Positions 44,201-53,300 of a stretch of 64,000 nucleotides of DNA are shown here, piece after piece. The position numbers and the translations under genes are program-made. The notes under the pieces are model-generated. The model was not told where the DNA came from. It saw only the letters and a program-made list of their open reading frames with translations, and searched no databases. This DNA comes from Polyangium jinanense (GTDB lineage Bacteria; Myxococcota; Polyangia; Polyangiales; Polyangiaceae), in the NCBI RefSeq assembly GCF_028435365.1, contig NZ_JAGTJJ010000042.1, forward strand, positions 32,380-96,379. The letters run 5' to 3'. Positions within the stretch are counted from its first letter, which is position 1; each line of letters opens with the position of its first letter.

Positions 44201-44419
44201 GACGAGCGCCGCGCCTTCTTCTCGCTGAACGGCGGCGTGCTCATGGCAAGCCTGGAAGACCCGACGACGCCGACGTCCACGGCCTTCTTCCCGGGTTGGA
44301 ACTGGTACTACAGCGTCACGCCGGTCATCGACGACGACGAGGTGCTGATCGCGGCAGGGCGCTACGGCGTGCACGAGGCCGATCTCGACACGTACAACCT
44401 GCTGACGAGCGGCAATTAA
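41234..44419 (+). CDS. Beta-propeller lipoprotein with poly-glutamate run
   Basis: A 1061-residue exported lipoprotein (lipobox-like VAGPGC, Cys28). Residues 66-81 are an uninterrupted run of 16 Glu, encoded by a purine-rich GAG/GAA tract. After it come propeller blades of the C-terminal-beta-propeller type (PF09826): YRGLQVIDVSDVTEPKVVGQ, LLVDISNPSKPVVRSQYD, GLVLLPFAGYKIVNG, IKAWDLSDPAHPVEAGQL and similar units. An insert at about 715-800 is Cys-rich (CYSYTYDWSSCRGQEGCTIF). The codon use is more GAC/AAC-rich than neighbours. Function unknown; the family is common in myxobacteria and archaea. Confidence 0.8.
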   Translation: MRSFLNRGPVARTAGLLTALLFVAGPGCATNTGDGEENTGESKEAAKAQTSFLSADQPNYQFTWGEEEEEEEEEEEEEEEEQELEEGDIYRVMNNGTLLNLNWYRGLQVIDVSDVTEPKVVGQLQVGGTPVEMYVDGTRAILLMNDWYGYKGKPNSLEVDSTSGGTVLLVDISNPSKPVVRSQYDVPGYIQTSRYANGATQDALFVAASHYDWFINDQGYWEWIQGSTVKSFDVGQTAMTEKSELPLGGYVSAIHAENEVLLVAREQHWWSSGQSDVAVIDISDNGGTMVQRDEVTVNGYIRSQFHMDYRNDQLRIFSGPQWSTGDHSYLQTYDASNLDNVVPIDTVAFGENMSLFAAIFLDDRAFAVTYRNYDPFHAFSIDPNGHAEEKSEFIVSGWNDFFRPAFDNSRLIGIGVDDQNGRKLAVSLYDITNLENPNPLLDRKEVAGEDHGWNWSEANWDHRAFSVLHDAVNVTAPTGQTETGLVLLPFAGYKIVNGNWSYESAVQIFTFSNSTLTRRGIMDHTDAVRRTFKLDATNGANLSETNLRIWDQSNLDAPQQVGELGLAPDYGQVWVFDDHRARLRGPDFDDYWYWYDPNAMAKVEIIPDDEPVDTGTPVATIEIPVNAHYYQVGDLLVSVSGKWLDYPNFETTIKAWDLSDPAHPVEAGQLVTTELPYSYYYYGYGAGAVVGKKSLGFISTNNVQGEPVSMEYCYSYTYDWSSCRGQEGCTIFTGRRECRKINDGALDYCVGGFAQCTDHADAESTCVPLDWSEAESQAYTYCYGSEYEAARFRTKAKLTLVNFSNPSQPTVLAPIDVTAGPDEEFVQVNAADDDIYVTVKKSDAKPGDTRPYARYYVKQLELKHPSQPKLEAPMNVPGRFIAKKGNTLFTQDLVWGNSQYIETAVAKLQIKGKKAELDNYHHFANRYVHQLFIDGDRPVASHNLVWEPYSYYTNNNDRFSVLKPKSGNNNTFQVLSNVKRPANASLLSVDERRAFFSLNGGVLMASLEDPTTPTSTAFFPGWNWYYSVTPVIDDDEVLIAAGRYGVHEADLDTYNLLTSGN

Positions 44420-44436
44420 TCGCGCTCTGCCATTAC

Positions 44437-44470
44437 GACGCTCGCGGGCCCCGCGGGCTTCGCGAGCGTC
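44437..44470 (+). terminator. GC-rich hairpin after the beta-propeller gene
   Basis: GACGCTCGCG and CGCGAGCGTC are perfect ten-base arms over a 14-base loop, 17 bases past the stop. No T-run follows (a C-run does), so the stem may act as a terminator or as an RNA stabiliser. Confidence 0.5.
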
Positions 44471-44580
44471 CCCCCCTCCGTCGGGCGACGCCTCCTGACG
44501 CACCCCGCCGTTGACACCACCTGCCCCGTGGCGCCATGATGCGCCGCGACGCACTCCCTCATCCACGCGTCGGAAATTGT

Positions 44581-45054
44581 ATGAGCAAACGCAAAGAGCT
44601 GTCCTACAAATGGGTCATCATCGGCGGCGGCGTCATCATCTCGCTCTACTTCGTGATGCGCCTCCTCCTGCTCGGCGGGGTCGAGACCTCGATCGTCGCG
44701 AGCTTTGGCCCCGAGAAGGGCGGCCTTGTCATCGCCGGCATCGTGGCGTTCGTCTCGTACTTCGTCGGCGGCATCCTCATCGGCATCTTCAGCCCCGGTG
44801 AGACGGTCAAGGAGCCGGCCCTCGCGACGTTCATGGCGATCCTGCCGAACGCCATGCACACGATCATCTGGCACCTCCAGTACAGCTACCCCCTCGGCGG
44901 CGCCCTGGTCGGTCTCGCGACCACGTTCGTCGTCGGCATCCTGATGGCCGTCGCAGGCGCATGGATCGGCGAAAAGGTCCAGGGGCGGACTGTCGAAAAA
45001 CTGCGCGAGGAAGGCGAGCTCCCGCCGCCGAAACCCTCGAGCGACAGCAACTGA
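44581..45054 (+). CDS. Small integral membrane protein
   Basis: A 157-residue protein with about four predicted helices: VIIGGGVIISLYFVMRLLLL, GGLVIAGIVAFVSYFVGGILIG, ALATFMAILPNAMHTIIWHL and GALVGLATTFVVGILMAVAGA. The C-terminus is hydrophilic (KLREEGELPPPKPSSDSN). I do not recognise the family. It lies between the propeller and kinase genes on the same strand. ATG 44581 has GGAA five bases upstream; an in-frame ATG at 44536 lacks a better site. Confidence 0.7.
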   Translation: MSKRKELSYKWVIIGGGVIISLYFVMRLLLLGGVETSIVASFGPEKGGLVIAGIVAFVSYFVGGILIGIFSPGETVKEPALATFMAILPNAMHTIIWHLQYSYPLGGALVGLATTFVVGILMAVAGAWIGEKVQGRTVEKLREEGELPPPKPSSDSN

Positions 45055-45122
45055 CCCGCGTCTTCTCGTTCCGCCTCCCCGGCACCCCCGCCATCTTCTT
45101 CACACACCCTCACGACACGCGA

Positions 45123-45148
45123 GATCCACGAACGAATATCGTGGTATC
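45123..45148. promoter_or_regulatory. Inverted repeat ahead of the kinase operon
   Basis: GATCCACGA and TCGTGGTATC form a nine-base inverted repeat with one bulged T, around ACGAATA. It is centred about 25 bases upstream of the GTG start, where an operator or leader hairpin would act. Assignment is tentative. Confidence 0.35.
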
Positions 45149-45160
45149 CTCGGTCCCATC

Positions 45161-46648
45161 GTGACCGTCATCGCCGAGGGACAGCTCATCGCCGGAAAGA
45201 TCCGCCTCGAGCGCCCGCTCGCACGGGGCGGCATGGGCGCGGTCTGGATCGCCCACCACCTCAAGCTCGATCGGGCCGTGGCCGTGAAATTCATGGAGTC
45301 GGGCCTGACCGCCTCCGACACCGCACGCGCCCGCTTCGAACGCGAAGCACGCGCCGCGGCGCAAATCCAGAGCGCGCACGTCGTCGAGGTGCACGACTAC
45401 GGTGTCGAGTCCGAAACGCCCTACATCGTGATGGAGCTGCTCCGCGGCGAAGATCTCGCCGCGCGCCTGGACAAACGCGGCAAGCTCGACCTCGCGGAGG
45501 CCCTGCGCATCACGCAGCCGATCTGCAAGGCGCTGCGCCGCGCGCACGAGCTCGGCCTCGTGCACCGCGACCTCAAGCCCGGCAACGTCTTCCTCGCCCG
45601 GCAAGACGACGACGAGATCGTGAAGCTGCTCGACTTCGGCATCGCCAAAGCCGTGTCGCCGGGCACGCCGCAGTCGGGTGACGTCACGCGATCGGGCAAC
45701 CTCGTCGGCTCGCCGCTCTACATGAGCCCCGAGCAGATCCGGAAGTCGAAGGAGGTCGATCACCGCAGCGATCTCTGGTCGCTCGGCGTGATCCTCTACC
45801 AGATGCTCACGGGAAGGACGCCGTTCGTCGAGGACGAGGTCGGCGCCGTGCTCGTGGCGATCTGCACCGATCCGATCCCGAAGCCCTCGACCCTCGCGCC
45901 AGAGCTCGGACCCGAGGTCGATCGTTTCTTCGACCGCGCCCTCGCCCGTGATCCGGCCGAGCGCTTCCAGAGCTCGCGCGAGCTTTTCGAAGCCCTCGAA
46001 GCACTCACCGCGAAGCCCGCCGCCGAGGTGAAAAGCACACCCGTCGCAAAGCACGACCCGACACCCTCGCTCGAAGCGAGCGACGAGATCGTCCCGAGCC
46101 CGTCGCCGCGCCCGAGGGAGAAGAACACCGTGGTCGCGCTCGCCGAGACGATGGCTGCTCCCGACGGTCCGGGCACGCTCACGATGTCGCCCTCCGGCCG
46201 GACGCAGGACGATGGCTCGACGCCGAAGCACAAGCAACGGAGGTTCGTTGCCGCGGGGCTCGGCGCGCTCGCCATCGGCGCCCTCGGATGGGTGTTCCTC
46301 GGCCCGGTCGCGCCGGCCCAGGAAGCGCGCATCGACGGCCCGGGCAGCCCGACGTTGCCGCTGCCGCCGCCCGTGACCGAGCCCGAGGCGCCCGCGCCCA
46401 AGCAGCCTCCGCCCACGCCCGAGGCGGTCCCGAAGACGACGCCCGAGACGCTCGCCGAGGTCGATCCGCAGAAGCGGACGCCCACGGAGGCGCCCGTTCG
46501 TAGTGACAAACCGGTCGTTCCTGCCAAACCCGCGACCCCGAAGACGGACGCGGACGGCAAACCCGAGCCCGCGCCGGCCTCGACGACGAACGAGGACGAC
46601 GAGCTGCTCGGTCTGTCGAAGCCGGCCACGACGCAGCCCCCGCGATGA
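45161..46648 (+). CDS. Membrane Ser/Thr protein kinase
   Basis: A 495-residue Hanks-type kinase beginning with GTG. Motifs: ARGGMGAV (21-28), Lys43, HRDLKPGN (135-142), DFG (158-160), SPEQ and DLWSLGVILYQMLTG. A hydrophobic helix (FVAAGLGALAIGALGWVFLG, around residue 370) follows an acidic linker, and a Pro/Lys/Thr-rich external tail makes up the C-terminus. The external part has no recognised sensor domain. Its stop overlaps the start of the next gene (ATGA at 46645-46648). Confidence 0.9.
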   Translation: MTVIAEGQLIAGKIRLERPLARGGMGAVWIAHHLKLDRAVAVKFMESGLTASDTARARFEREARAAAQIQSAHVVEVHDYGVESETPYIVMELLRGEDLAARLDKRGKLDLAEALRITQPICKALRRAHELGLVHRDLKPGNVFLARQDDDEIVKLLDFGIAKAVSPGTPQSGDVTRSGNLVGSPLYMSPEQIRKSKEVDHRSDLWSLGVILYQMLTGRTPFVEDEVGAVLVAICTDPIPKPSTLAPELGPEVDRFFDRALARDPAERFQSSRELFEALEALTAKPAAEVKSTPVAKHDPTPSLEASDEIVPSPSPRPREKNTVVALAETMAAPDGPGTLTMSPSGRTQDDGSTPKHKQRRFVAAGLGALAIGALGWVFLGPVAPAQEARIDGPGSPTLPLPPPVTEPEAPAPKQPPPTPEAVPKTTPETLAEVDPQKRTPTEAPVRSDKPVVPAKPATPKTDADGKPEPAPASTTNEDDELLGLSKPATTQPPR

Positions 46649-47682
46649 ATCGAAGCCGCCGCGTCTCCCTCGCCGGAGCCGCGCTCTTGGCGGCGCTGAT
46701 CTTCCCCTTCGGATCCCGGGCGGACGAGCCGCCGAAGACCGAGACGGTGACCCCGCCGCCGCCCGCGGAGCCCTCCGAGGAGGAGCTGCGCGAAGAAAAA
46801 CGCGCCATCGCCCTCGAAAAAGGCCGCCGCGCGATGCAGCTCTTTCGCGCGGGCCAGTACGCCGACGCCTATCCGCTCTTCCGCGACGCCGACGAGGCAT
46901 TCCACACGCCGCAGCTCGTGCTGTACATGGCGCGTTGCCAGGACAAACGCGGCAAGCTCCTCGAAGCGCGCGCGCTGTACGAGCGGACGGTCGCCGAGCC
47001 GCTGCCGGAGACGCCATCGAACTCGCTCCTTCGCGCACGGCAAGCGGCGACCGCGGAGCTCGGCCCGGTGCGCCTGCGTATCCCGACGCTCGCCGTCGAC
47101 GTGCGCGGTCCGCCGCCCACGGAGGTGACGCTGTTCGTGGACGGCGAGCTCTGGCCGATGGATGAGCCGCGCGAGCTCGATCCGGGCAAACACGAGGTCG
47201 AGGCGTTGGCACGGAGCGGCGCGCGGACGACACGCGAGGTGGAGCTGCCCGAGGGCCGAAGTGTGTCGATCGTCCTGCGCCTCGGCCTCTTCGCGAAGGG
47301 CGTGGAACGGACGATCGAGCCCGCGGCGGCCCCGCCGACGAGGCCGACGTGGAGCATCGTGGCCGCGAGTGGGCTCTTTTCGATCGGCGCGCTCGCGCTG
47401 GTGACGGGCGTGGTGATGGGCGGGCTCACGCTCGATCGGCGTGAGGTGCTCGAAACGGAATGCGTGCAACAGCGGTGCACGCCGGCGGGCATCGACGCGT
47501 ACGAGCAGACGAAGGCGTATGCGTCGGTGTCGAACCTGGGGTTCGGGGCGGCGGCAATCGCCGCGACGGCGGGGGTCTCGGTGCTCTTGTTCACGCCGAG
47601 CACGAAGCCCGCGGCCGCGCGCGGCGCACGCGTGGAGCTCGACGTTCGAGGCGGGTTCATGGCCGTGCGAGGCGTGTTTTGA
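46645..47682 (+). CDS. Kinase-associated membrane protein with TPR-like region
   Basis: A 345-residue protein with an N-terminal signal peptide (VSLAGAALLAALIFPFGSRA). A helical AIALEKGRRAMQLFRAGQYADAYPLFRDAD repeat resembles a TPR, followed by a PEGA-like beta segment (LDPGKHEVEALARSGARTTREVEL). A central helix (SIVAASGLFSIGALALVTGVVMGGL) and a second helix (AAAIAATAGVSVLLF) cross the membrane. Pairs of a kinase and such a partner are widespread in myxobacteria, probably as an envelope signalling unit. It starts inside the kinase stop codon. Confidence 0.8.
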   Translation: MNRSRRVSLAGAALLAALIFPFGSRADEPPKTETVTPPPPAEPSEEELREEKRAIALEKGRRAMQLFRAGQYADAYPLFRDADEAFHTPQLVLYMARCQDKRGKLLEARALYERTVAEPLPETPSNSLLRARQAATAELGPVRLRIPTLAVDVRGPPPTEVTLFVDGELWPMDEPRELDPGKHEVEALARSGARTTREVELPEGRSVSIVLRLGLFAKGVERTIEPAAAPPTRPTWSIVAASGLFSIGALALVTGVVMGGLTLDRREVLETECVQQRCTPAGIDAYEQTKAYASVSNLGFGAAAIAATAGVSVLLFTPSTKPAAARGARVELDVRGGFMAVRGVF

Positions 47683-48848
47683 GGCGGACCGCGCTGCTTT
47701 TGATGGGCCTTGTGGCGGGGCTCCTCGGCTGCGAGACGTTCATCTCGCTCGGCGACGATTACACGCAGCAATGCACCACGCTCACGACGGTGTACCGGGA
47801 CGCGGACAAGGACGGCGAGGGGAACCTGCACGATCCGCTCACCTGGTGCGGGGCTCCGCCGCCCGAGTACGTGACGAACACGCTCGACTGCAACGACAAA
47901 AGCGCCGAGGTGAACACGCGCGGGATCGACGATCAGTGCGACGGGATCGATCAGGACTGCGACGGCAAGACGGACGAGGATTTTCCGGTCCTCGATTGCC
48001 CGATTCTGATCGACGACAGGAAAAAGCCGTGCCCGGGCCGCACGGCCTGCGTGGGGAAGGACGTGCTGTGTTATGCGCTCTTCTACTACGACGCAGACAA
48101 CGACGGGGCCGGCAGCACGCCGCGCATCGTCGAGGAACCCGGGAGCTGCACGCCGCCGCCCGTGCCCCTGGGCGGAGGCGCGTGGGTGCACGAAGGAAAC
48201 GATTGCGACGACACGAATCCAGCCATCCATCCGGGGGCGAAAGAGATCTGCGACGACGGCGTGGATCAGAACTGCAACGGCACCGTCGGGAAGGTGTATC
48301 TGCGACAAACGTTTTCGCTGGGCGTGCTGAACACGGGGGCCGCGGCGGAGCTGTGGTCTTCCGGGACGAACAGCGGGTTCGTGCAAGCGGCGCCGAGCGA
48401 TGGGGAATGCAATGGCCCGGAGGACGACGTCACGGGCACGGACGACGGGAACGTCGTGGGTGTCGGGCTCGGGGCGTGTGTCCCACCCGCGACCTCGGGC
48501 GAGCTCGAATCGCCGGTCGTGGACACGACGGGCGCGCCGAAGTTGTGGCTTTCTTTCCAGCAGTGGATCGATTTCACGCCCGCAGGGACGCTCGGGGCGC
48601 CCCCGGCGGTGGCGCTGTCGGTGCAACAAGGGCCCCAGCGGACGATGCTGTTCTCGCTGGCGAACCCCAGACCCACGGACGACCAGCCGGTGCCGGGATG
48701 GGACGAGTTGGAGCGCGAACTCGCCACCTTCACGGGCCCGGCCACGTCGCTCGTCTGGTCCTACGAGAGCGGCGACACGGGGGGCTGGGGCGGATACGCG
48801 ATCGACGACGTCTTGCTCGTCGACGAACGCTGCGTCGACGCGCCCTGA
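47679..48848 (+). CDS. MopE-like metal-binding lipoprotein
   Basis: A 389-residue lipoprotein beginning with TTG at 47679, which overlaps the stop of the previous gene (TTGA) and has GAGG six bases upstream. The start gives the signal peptide RRTALLLMGLVAGLLGC. Two copies of the Asp/Cys-rich putative metal-binding motif of the MopE family follow: DCNDKSAEVNTRGIDDQCDG and DCDDTNPAIHPGAKEICDDG. The C-terminal ~200 residues are a beta-sandwich-like domain (LWLSFQQWIDFTPAGTLG). It is third in the kinase operon, so it could be a sensed or signalling partner; this is inferred. Confidence 0.8.
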   Translation: MRRTALLLMGLVAGLLGCETFISLGDDYTQQCTTLTTVYRDADKDGEGNLHDPLTWCGAPPPEYVTNTLDCNDKSAEVNTRGIDDQCDGIDQDCDGKTDEDFPVLDCPILIDDRKKPCPGRTACVGKDVLCYALFYYDADNDGAGSTPRIVEEPGSCTPPPVPLGGGAWVHEGNDCDDTNPAIHPGAKEICDDGVDQNCNGTVGKVYLRQTFSLGVLNTGAAAELWSSGTNSGFVQAAPSDGECNGPEDDVTGTDDGNVVGVGLGACVPPATSGELESPVVDTTGAPKLWLSFQQWIDFTPAGTLGAPPAVALSVQQGPQRTMLFSLANPRPTDDQPVPGWDELERELATFTGPATSLVWSYESGDTGGWGGYAIDDVLLVDERCVDAP

Positions 48849-50336
48849 CTATTTGCAGGTCGTCCCTTCGGGCGGGAGCTTCCGATCGACGAGGTAATCG
48901 GTGACCGCCTGGTCGATGCAGGTGTTGCCTCGGAGGAACGAGATGTGCCCCGGGCCCTCGCGCGTGAGGAGCACCCCCGAGGAGAGCTGCGCCGCGAGCG
49001 AGACGGCCCAAGGATACGGCGTGGCAGGATCCCCCGTGGAGCCCACGACGAGGATCGGCGGCGCGCCGTCCGCGGAGATCGGTGTATTCGAGCGCCAGGG
49101 CTGAAATGCCCAGCGCGCGGAGGGCAGCGCCGTGGCGGGCAAATACATGCCGATTCGCGGCGCCTTCGCCTGGAGCTCGTTCGTGAGGTTTTGATAGACC
49201 TGGGGATCATTCGGAAACGTGTTGTCGATCGAGGTGACCCCGTAATAAACCTCGAACGACGCGTCATACGTGCCATCCGCGCTGCGGGCGACGTACGCGT
49301 CCGCGAATTCGAGCAGGCCCGAGCCGTCTCCCGCGGCCGCGAGCGCGAGCGCCTGGGCGAGGTATTTCCATTGGTGTTTATTGTAGAGCGGCTGTGACAC
49401 GGCGTAGATGAGCTCGCCGGGCCCGAGCGTGCGCGTGCCGCCCGGCGGCGCAGGCAGCGGGGAAGCCTCGACCGCGGCCTTCACGGCGTCGTACGCGGCC
49501 CACGGGTCGCCGCCCGAATGGAAGGCGCACGCGGGTTTCGCGGCGCAGTCCGCGAGGAACGCTTCTAGCTCGGCCTCGAAGCCGAGGGCCTGCCCCTTGA
49601 TGAACGCATCGCCGGAGACCGTCGGATCGATCGTGCCGTCGAGGACGAGCGCCCGGACACGATCCGGGTAGGCCTCGGCGTAGATCGTTCCGAGAAACGT
49701 TCCATAGGAAAAACCCACGTACGTGAGCTTGTCGTCGCCGAGGGCCTCGCGGAGGAGGTCCATGTCGCGGGCGATGTTGTTCGTCCCGACGAACGGCAAG
49801 AGGTCGCCGCTCCGCTGCTTGCAAGCGGCCGCGAAGGCGTCCGCGCCGGCGACGAGGGCCGCGCGCTCCGCGTCGTCGTCGGGCGTCGGATCGAGCCCGA
49901 TGAGGGGCGCGAGGTCGTCGACGCAATCGATCGCGGGCGTGCTGCCGGCCTGGCCGCGCGGATCGAAACCGACGAGATCGAACCGATCCTTGAGGCGCTG
50001 CGGCAAAGCGATCTGCGCCGCGCGCGCCCAGCCCACGCCGGATGCGCCGGGGCCGCCGGGATTGACGAGCAAGGAGCCGATACGCGCGGACGGAACCGCG
50101 GCCGGGCGGCGCACGAGCGGAATCGAAAACGTCCGTCCGTCCGGCGCGTCGTGATCGACGGGCACAGAGAACGTGGCGCATTCGAAGCCGCCCCCGCAAT
50201 CCTCCCAGGAAATGCCAGGAGCAGGGGGCGCTTGCGGGGGATCGGGATCACCGCCGCAGCCGAGAAAGAGGGGGGAAACGAGGAATGGGAAGGCCCCGGA
50301 GAGGCGCCGCGCGATCGTGACCATGAGGAGGTTCAT
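48849..50336 (-). CDS. Tripeptidyl-aminopeptidase-like alpha/beta hydrolase, lipoprotein
   Basis: A 495-residue secreted serine hydrolase. The signal peptide ends LVSPLFLGC. The alpha/beta-hydrolase core has the oxyanion block LLVNPGGPGASG, nucleophile Ser in VGFSYGTFLGT, and the late catalytic residues in VGSTGDPATPY and EGPGHISFLRG. The C-terminal TAP-like domain is that of tripeptidyl aminopeptidases of Streptomyces and Xanthomonas. It probably trims peptides from prey or matrix proteins. Its stop directly abuts the stop of the convergent MopE-like gene. The start could also be Met5. Confidence 0.85.
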   Translation of the reverse strand: MNLLMVTIARRLSGAFPFLVSPLFLGCGGDPDPPQAPPAPGISWEDCGGGFECATFSVPVDHDAPDGRTFSIPLVRRPAAVPSARIGSLLVNPGGPGASGVGWARAAQIALPQRLKDRFDLVGFDPRGQAGSTPAIDCVDDLAPLIGLDPTPDDDAERAALVAGADAFAAACKQRSGDLLPFVGTNNIARDMDLLREALGDDKLTYVGFSYGTFLGTIYAEAYPDRVRALVLDGTIDPTVSGDAFIKGQALGFEAELEAFLADCAAKPACAFHSGGDPWAAYDAVKAAVEASPLPAPPGGTRTLGPGELIYAVSQPLYNKHQWKYLAQALALAAAGDGSGLLEFADAYVARSADGTYDASFEVYYGVTSIDNTFPNDPQVYQNLTNELQAKAPRIGMYLPATALPSARWAFQPWRSNTPISADGAPPILVVGSTGDPATPYPWAVSLAAQLSSGVLLTREGPGHISFLRGNTCIDQAVTDYLVDRKLPPEGTTCK

Positions 50337-50363
50337 GGTACCGCGAGGCGAATCAGGGAGGCG

Positions 50364-53300
50364 CTAGCTTGCAGGACGCAAACGAGCGCGCCCGCCGAGC
50401 GTGTCGAGGTCGTGCAAGCAAAGGCGGGACGGCGGGACGGCCTCGCGGGCGAGATCGGCGACGCGCGCGTGGTGCGTGAAGAAAAGGACCTGCGTCTTCT
50501 GCGAGAGTTCGCCGAGGATGGAGAGCGCGGCGCGGGAGCGCGCGTCGTCGAAATTGACGAGGATGTCGTCGAGGACGAACGGAATGGGTTCGTTGTGCTC
50601 GAAATGGCGCTCCAGGCTCGCCATGCGGAGCGCAAAAAAGAGCTGATCCCGCGTGCCGTCGCTGAGGCCCTCGACGCCGACCAGGCCCCCCGCGGGCCTC
50701 ACGCATTTCAGGATCGGCCGGCCCTCCTCGCCCTCGTCGTCTCCGCGAATCCCCACGAACGACCCGAGCGTGAGCCGCTCGAAGAGCTCGGAAGCGCGGC
50801 GCACGATCGGCCCCTGGTGTTTCTCCCGGTATTGCTTGATCTCGTCTTCGAGCAGCCGGTAAGCGAGGCGCGCACGGGCATACTCCTCGACGAGGGTCGC
50901 CATGGCCGCGAGGTGCTGCTCCGCCTCCTCTGCCGCCTCGGCCGCCTTGCCGCTGCCGTCGAGCAGGGCGAGCCGCTCTTCGAGCTTGCCGATCTCCTTG
51001 TCGATGTCGGCGCGCGTATTGCTCGTCGCCTCGTTCTTCAACTCGACCGCGTTGAGGGCGGTGGCGACGTCGTCGCCCGTGAGCCCCTGGCATTCGGCGA
51101 CGAGCGCCTCGAGGCCGAGCCCTTCGCCGAAATCGAGGAGCTGTCGCTCCAGCGGGTCGAGCCGCGCCCGGAGGTCGCGCACCTCCTTCGATCGCTCCTC
51201 GGCGACGACGAGCTCGGAGACGCTCGTCGCGCGCGCCTCGTCGAAGAGCTGGGCGAGCTTGCGTTCGGCGGCCTTGCGCTTGTGCGTGACGTCCTCGAGC
51301 TCGCGTCGCTTCTCGTCGAGCTTGCCCGTGACCTCGCGCTTCTTGATGTCGTCCTTCTCGGCGAGGGAGAAGCGTTCGACGAGCATGTCGGCCGCTTGCT
51401 CCGTGGGCTCGCCGGCGAGGTCGGGCGCAGCGACGCGCACGACGTCGAGCACGTTCGCGGAAAACCTCTTGGAGTCCTGCTCGATGCCCGCGATGCGATG
51501 CCGGATCGCGCCCGCTTTCTCGCATCGCTTCGTGAGCTCGGCCCAGAGCCGCAGGACCTCTTCGGCCTCGTCCGGGCGCGTGGTCCGGGCGAGATCCATG
51601 CTCTGCATCGCCTCGGCCCACGAGGCCGACCACGCGTCGAGCTCGGCCTGCTTCTTCGTGAGATCCGCCTTGAGCTGCGCGGACTCGGCCGTGCGTCGCG
51701 TGAGCTCCTTGTCATGGGACTCGCGCTCCGTACGCGCCCGCGCGGCGCGCTCGCAGACCGAACGTGCCCGCTCCATCAGCGCCGAGAGAGAGGCTTCACC
51801 CGGCAGGGGAGCGCCGAGGAGCCGCGCGAGCGCCTCCTCGTGATCCGTGCGCAGCGTGCGCATCGACGCGAGCTCGGCCTCGGCGGCCATCCAGCGCGCG
51901 CGGTCCTCGGCGAGCTTCTCGTAATGCACGAGAAACCCCTTCATCTCCGCAGGCGAGAGCGGCGCGATCCCGGAACGCGACCACTCCTGTTGCCACCTCG
52001 CGCTCTCGGCTTCGCGCGCGGTCGCGAGCGCCGCGAGCGAGGCCGAGAGCTCGTCGATCTCCTGCAGGAGGCTCGCGCGCTCGAAGGACAACGTCGAGAC
52101 CTTCGCGACCCGATCCGCCTCGTGGAACAGGCGCTTCGCGAGTTCGTCGGCGTGCCGCACGCGCGCCTCGTAGTCGAGCACCATCTCGATGCCGACGCGC
52201 GCGGGAGCGGCGCGGAACGTCGCGACGTCTCCTTGCTCGATGACAGGATCCGCGAGGATCGAGCGACGCATCGCGACCCAGAGCGCATCCCGATGCTCAC
52301 GCGCCGCCGCGACCTCGTCCTCCGTCGGCACGGCCCCGCCGCGCCGCGTGCGCTCGAGCTCCCGATCCACGTCCGCGAGCTTCTTGCGGCGATCCGCGAG
52401 CGTCTGCGAGAGCCCGCGCGCCTTCGCCTCGTCGTCGGCGAAGGCGCGTTCGAACCGCTCGATGGTCTCACGCGACGGCAAGGGCAAGGCCCCGATGCGG
52501 TCGAACGGCAACTCGAAGAGCGCGAGCGCCGCGTGCTCCCTGCGCACGCGCGCCCCGAGATCCTCGGCGACGCGCTCGCGTTCCCGGATGAGTTTGTCGA
52601 GATCACCCTCCCGCTGCGCGCGTTCGACGGCGCGTCCGAGATCGGCGACGTCGGCGAGCGGAGGCAACCCCGCGCCGCGCTGTCGCTCCTCGGCGAGCCT
52701 CGCCTCGACCGTCGCGAGCGCGCTCTCCGCGGCGCGGACCTGAGCATCGAGCGCCACGTGCTGCTTGACGAGCCCGCGGACGCGCAGCTCCAGCGCCGCG
52801 GGCAAACGCCACGCCTCGGCTTGTTCCGCCGTCATCGACCGACCGAGCCGCGCGCAGATCGCGCGCACTTCGTCTTCGATTTGCCGGAGCTCGCCGCGGA
52901 GCCGCGCCCCGTCGCCGCTGGCTTTCCGATGGCTGCCGAGGTCCTCCTGGATCTTCCGAACCGCTTGCGCCTTGTCGAGGAGCTGCGCGGGGACGTCGAG
53001 CGACACGAGCTTTCCTTCGAGCTCGGCGATCTCGGCGCGGAGCCGATCTTCCCACGGGCCCGCGTCGGCGATCACGGCCTGCGCGCGCCGCCGATCCTCG
53101 GCCGCGGTCTCGGGCAAGAGGACGACATCGCGGCGCGCTTCGAGCGAGAGGAGGATCTCGGTGCGCTCGGCGATGGGCCGGAGCGCGCGCTTGATCCGCG
53201 AGAGTCGGCGGTGCTCGCGCAGCAAGCTCTCCCGCTCGGCCTGGGCTGCGGCGGCGCGCTCGCGCAACGCGTCGAGCTCCTTCTTGTGCTCCTCCCAGGC

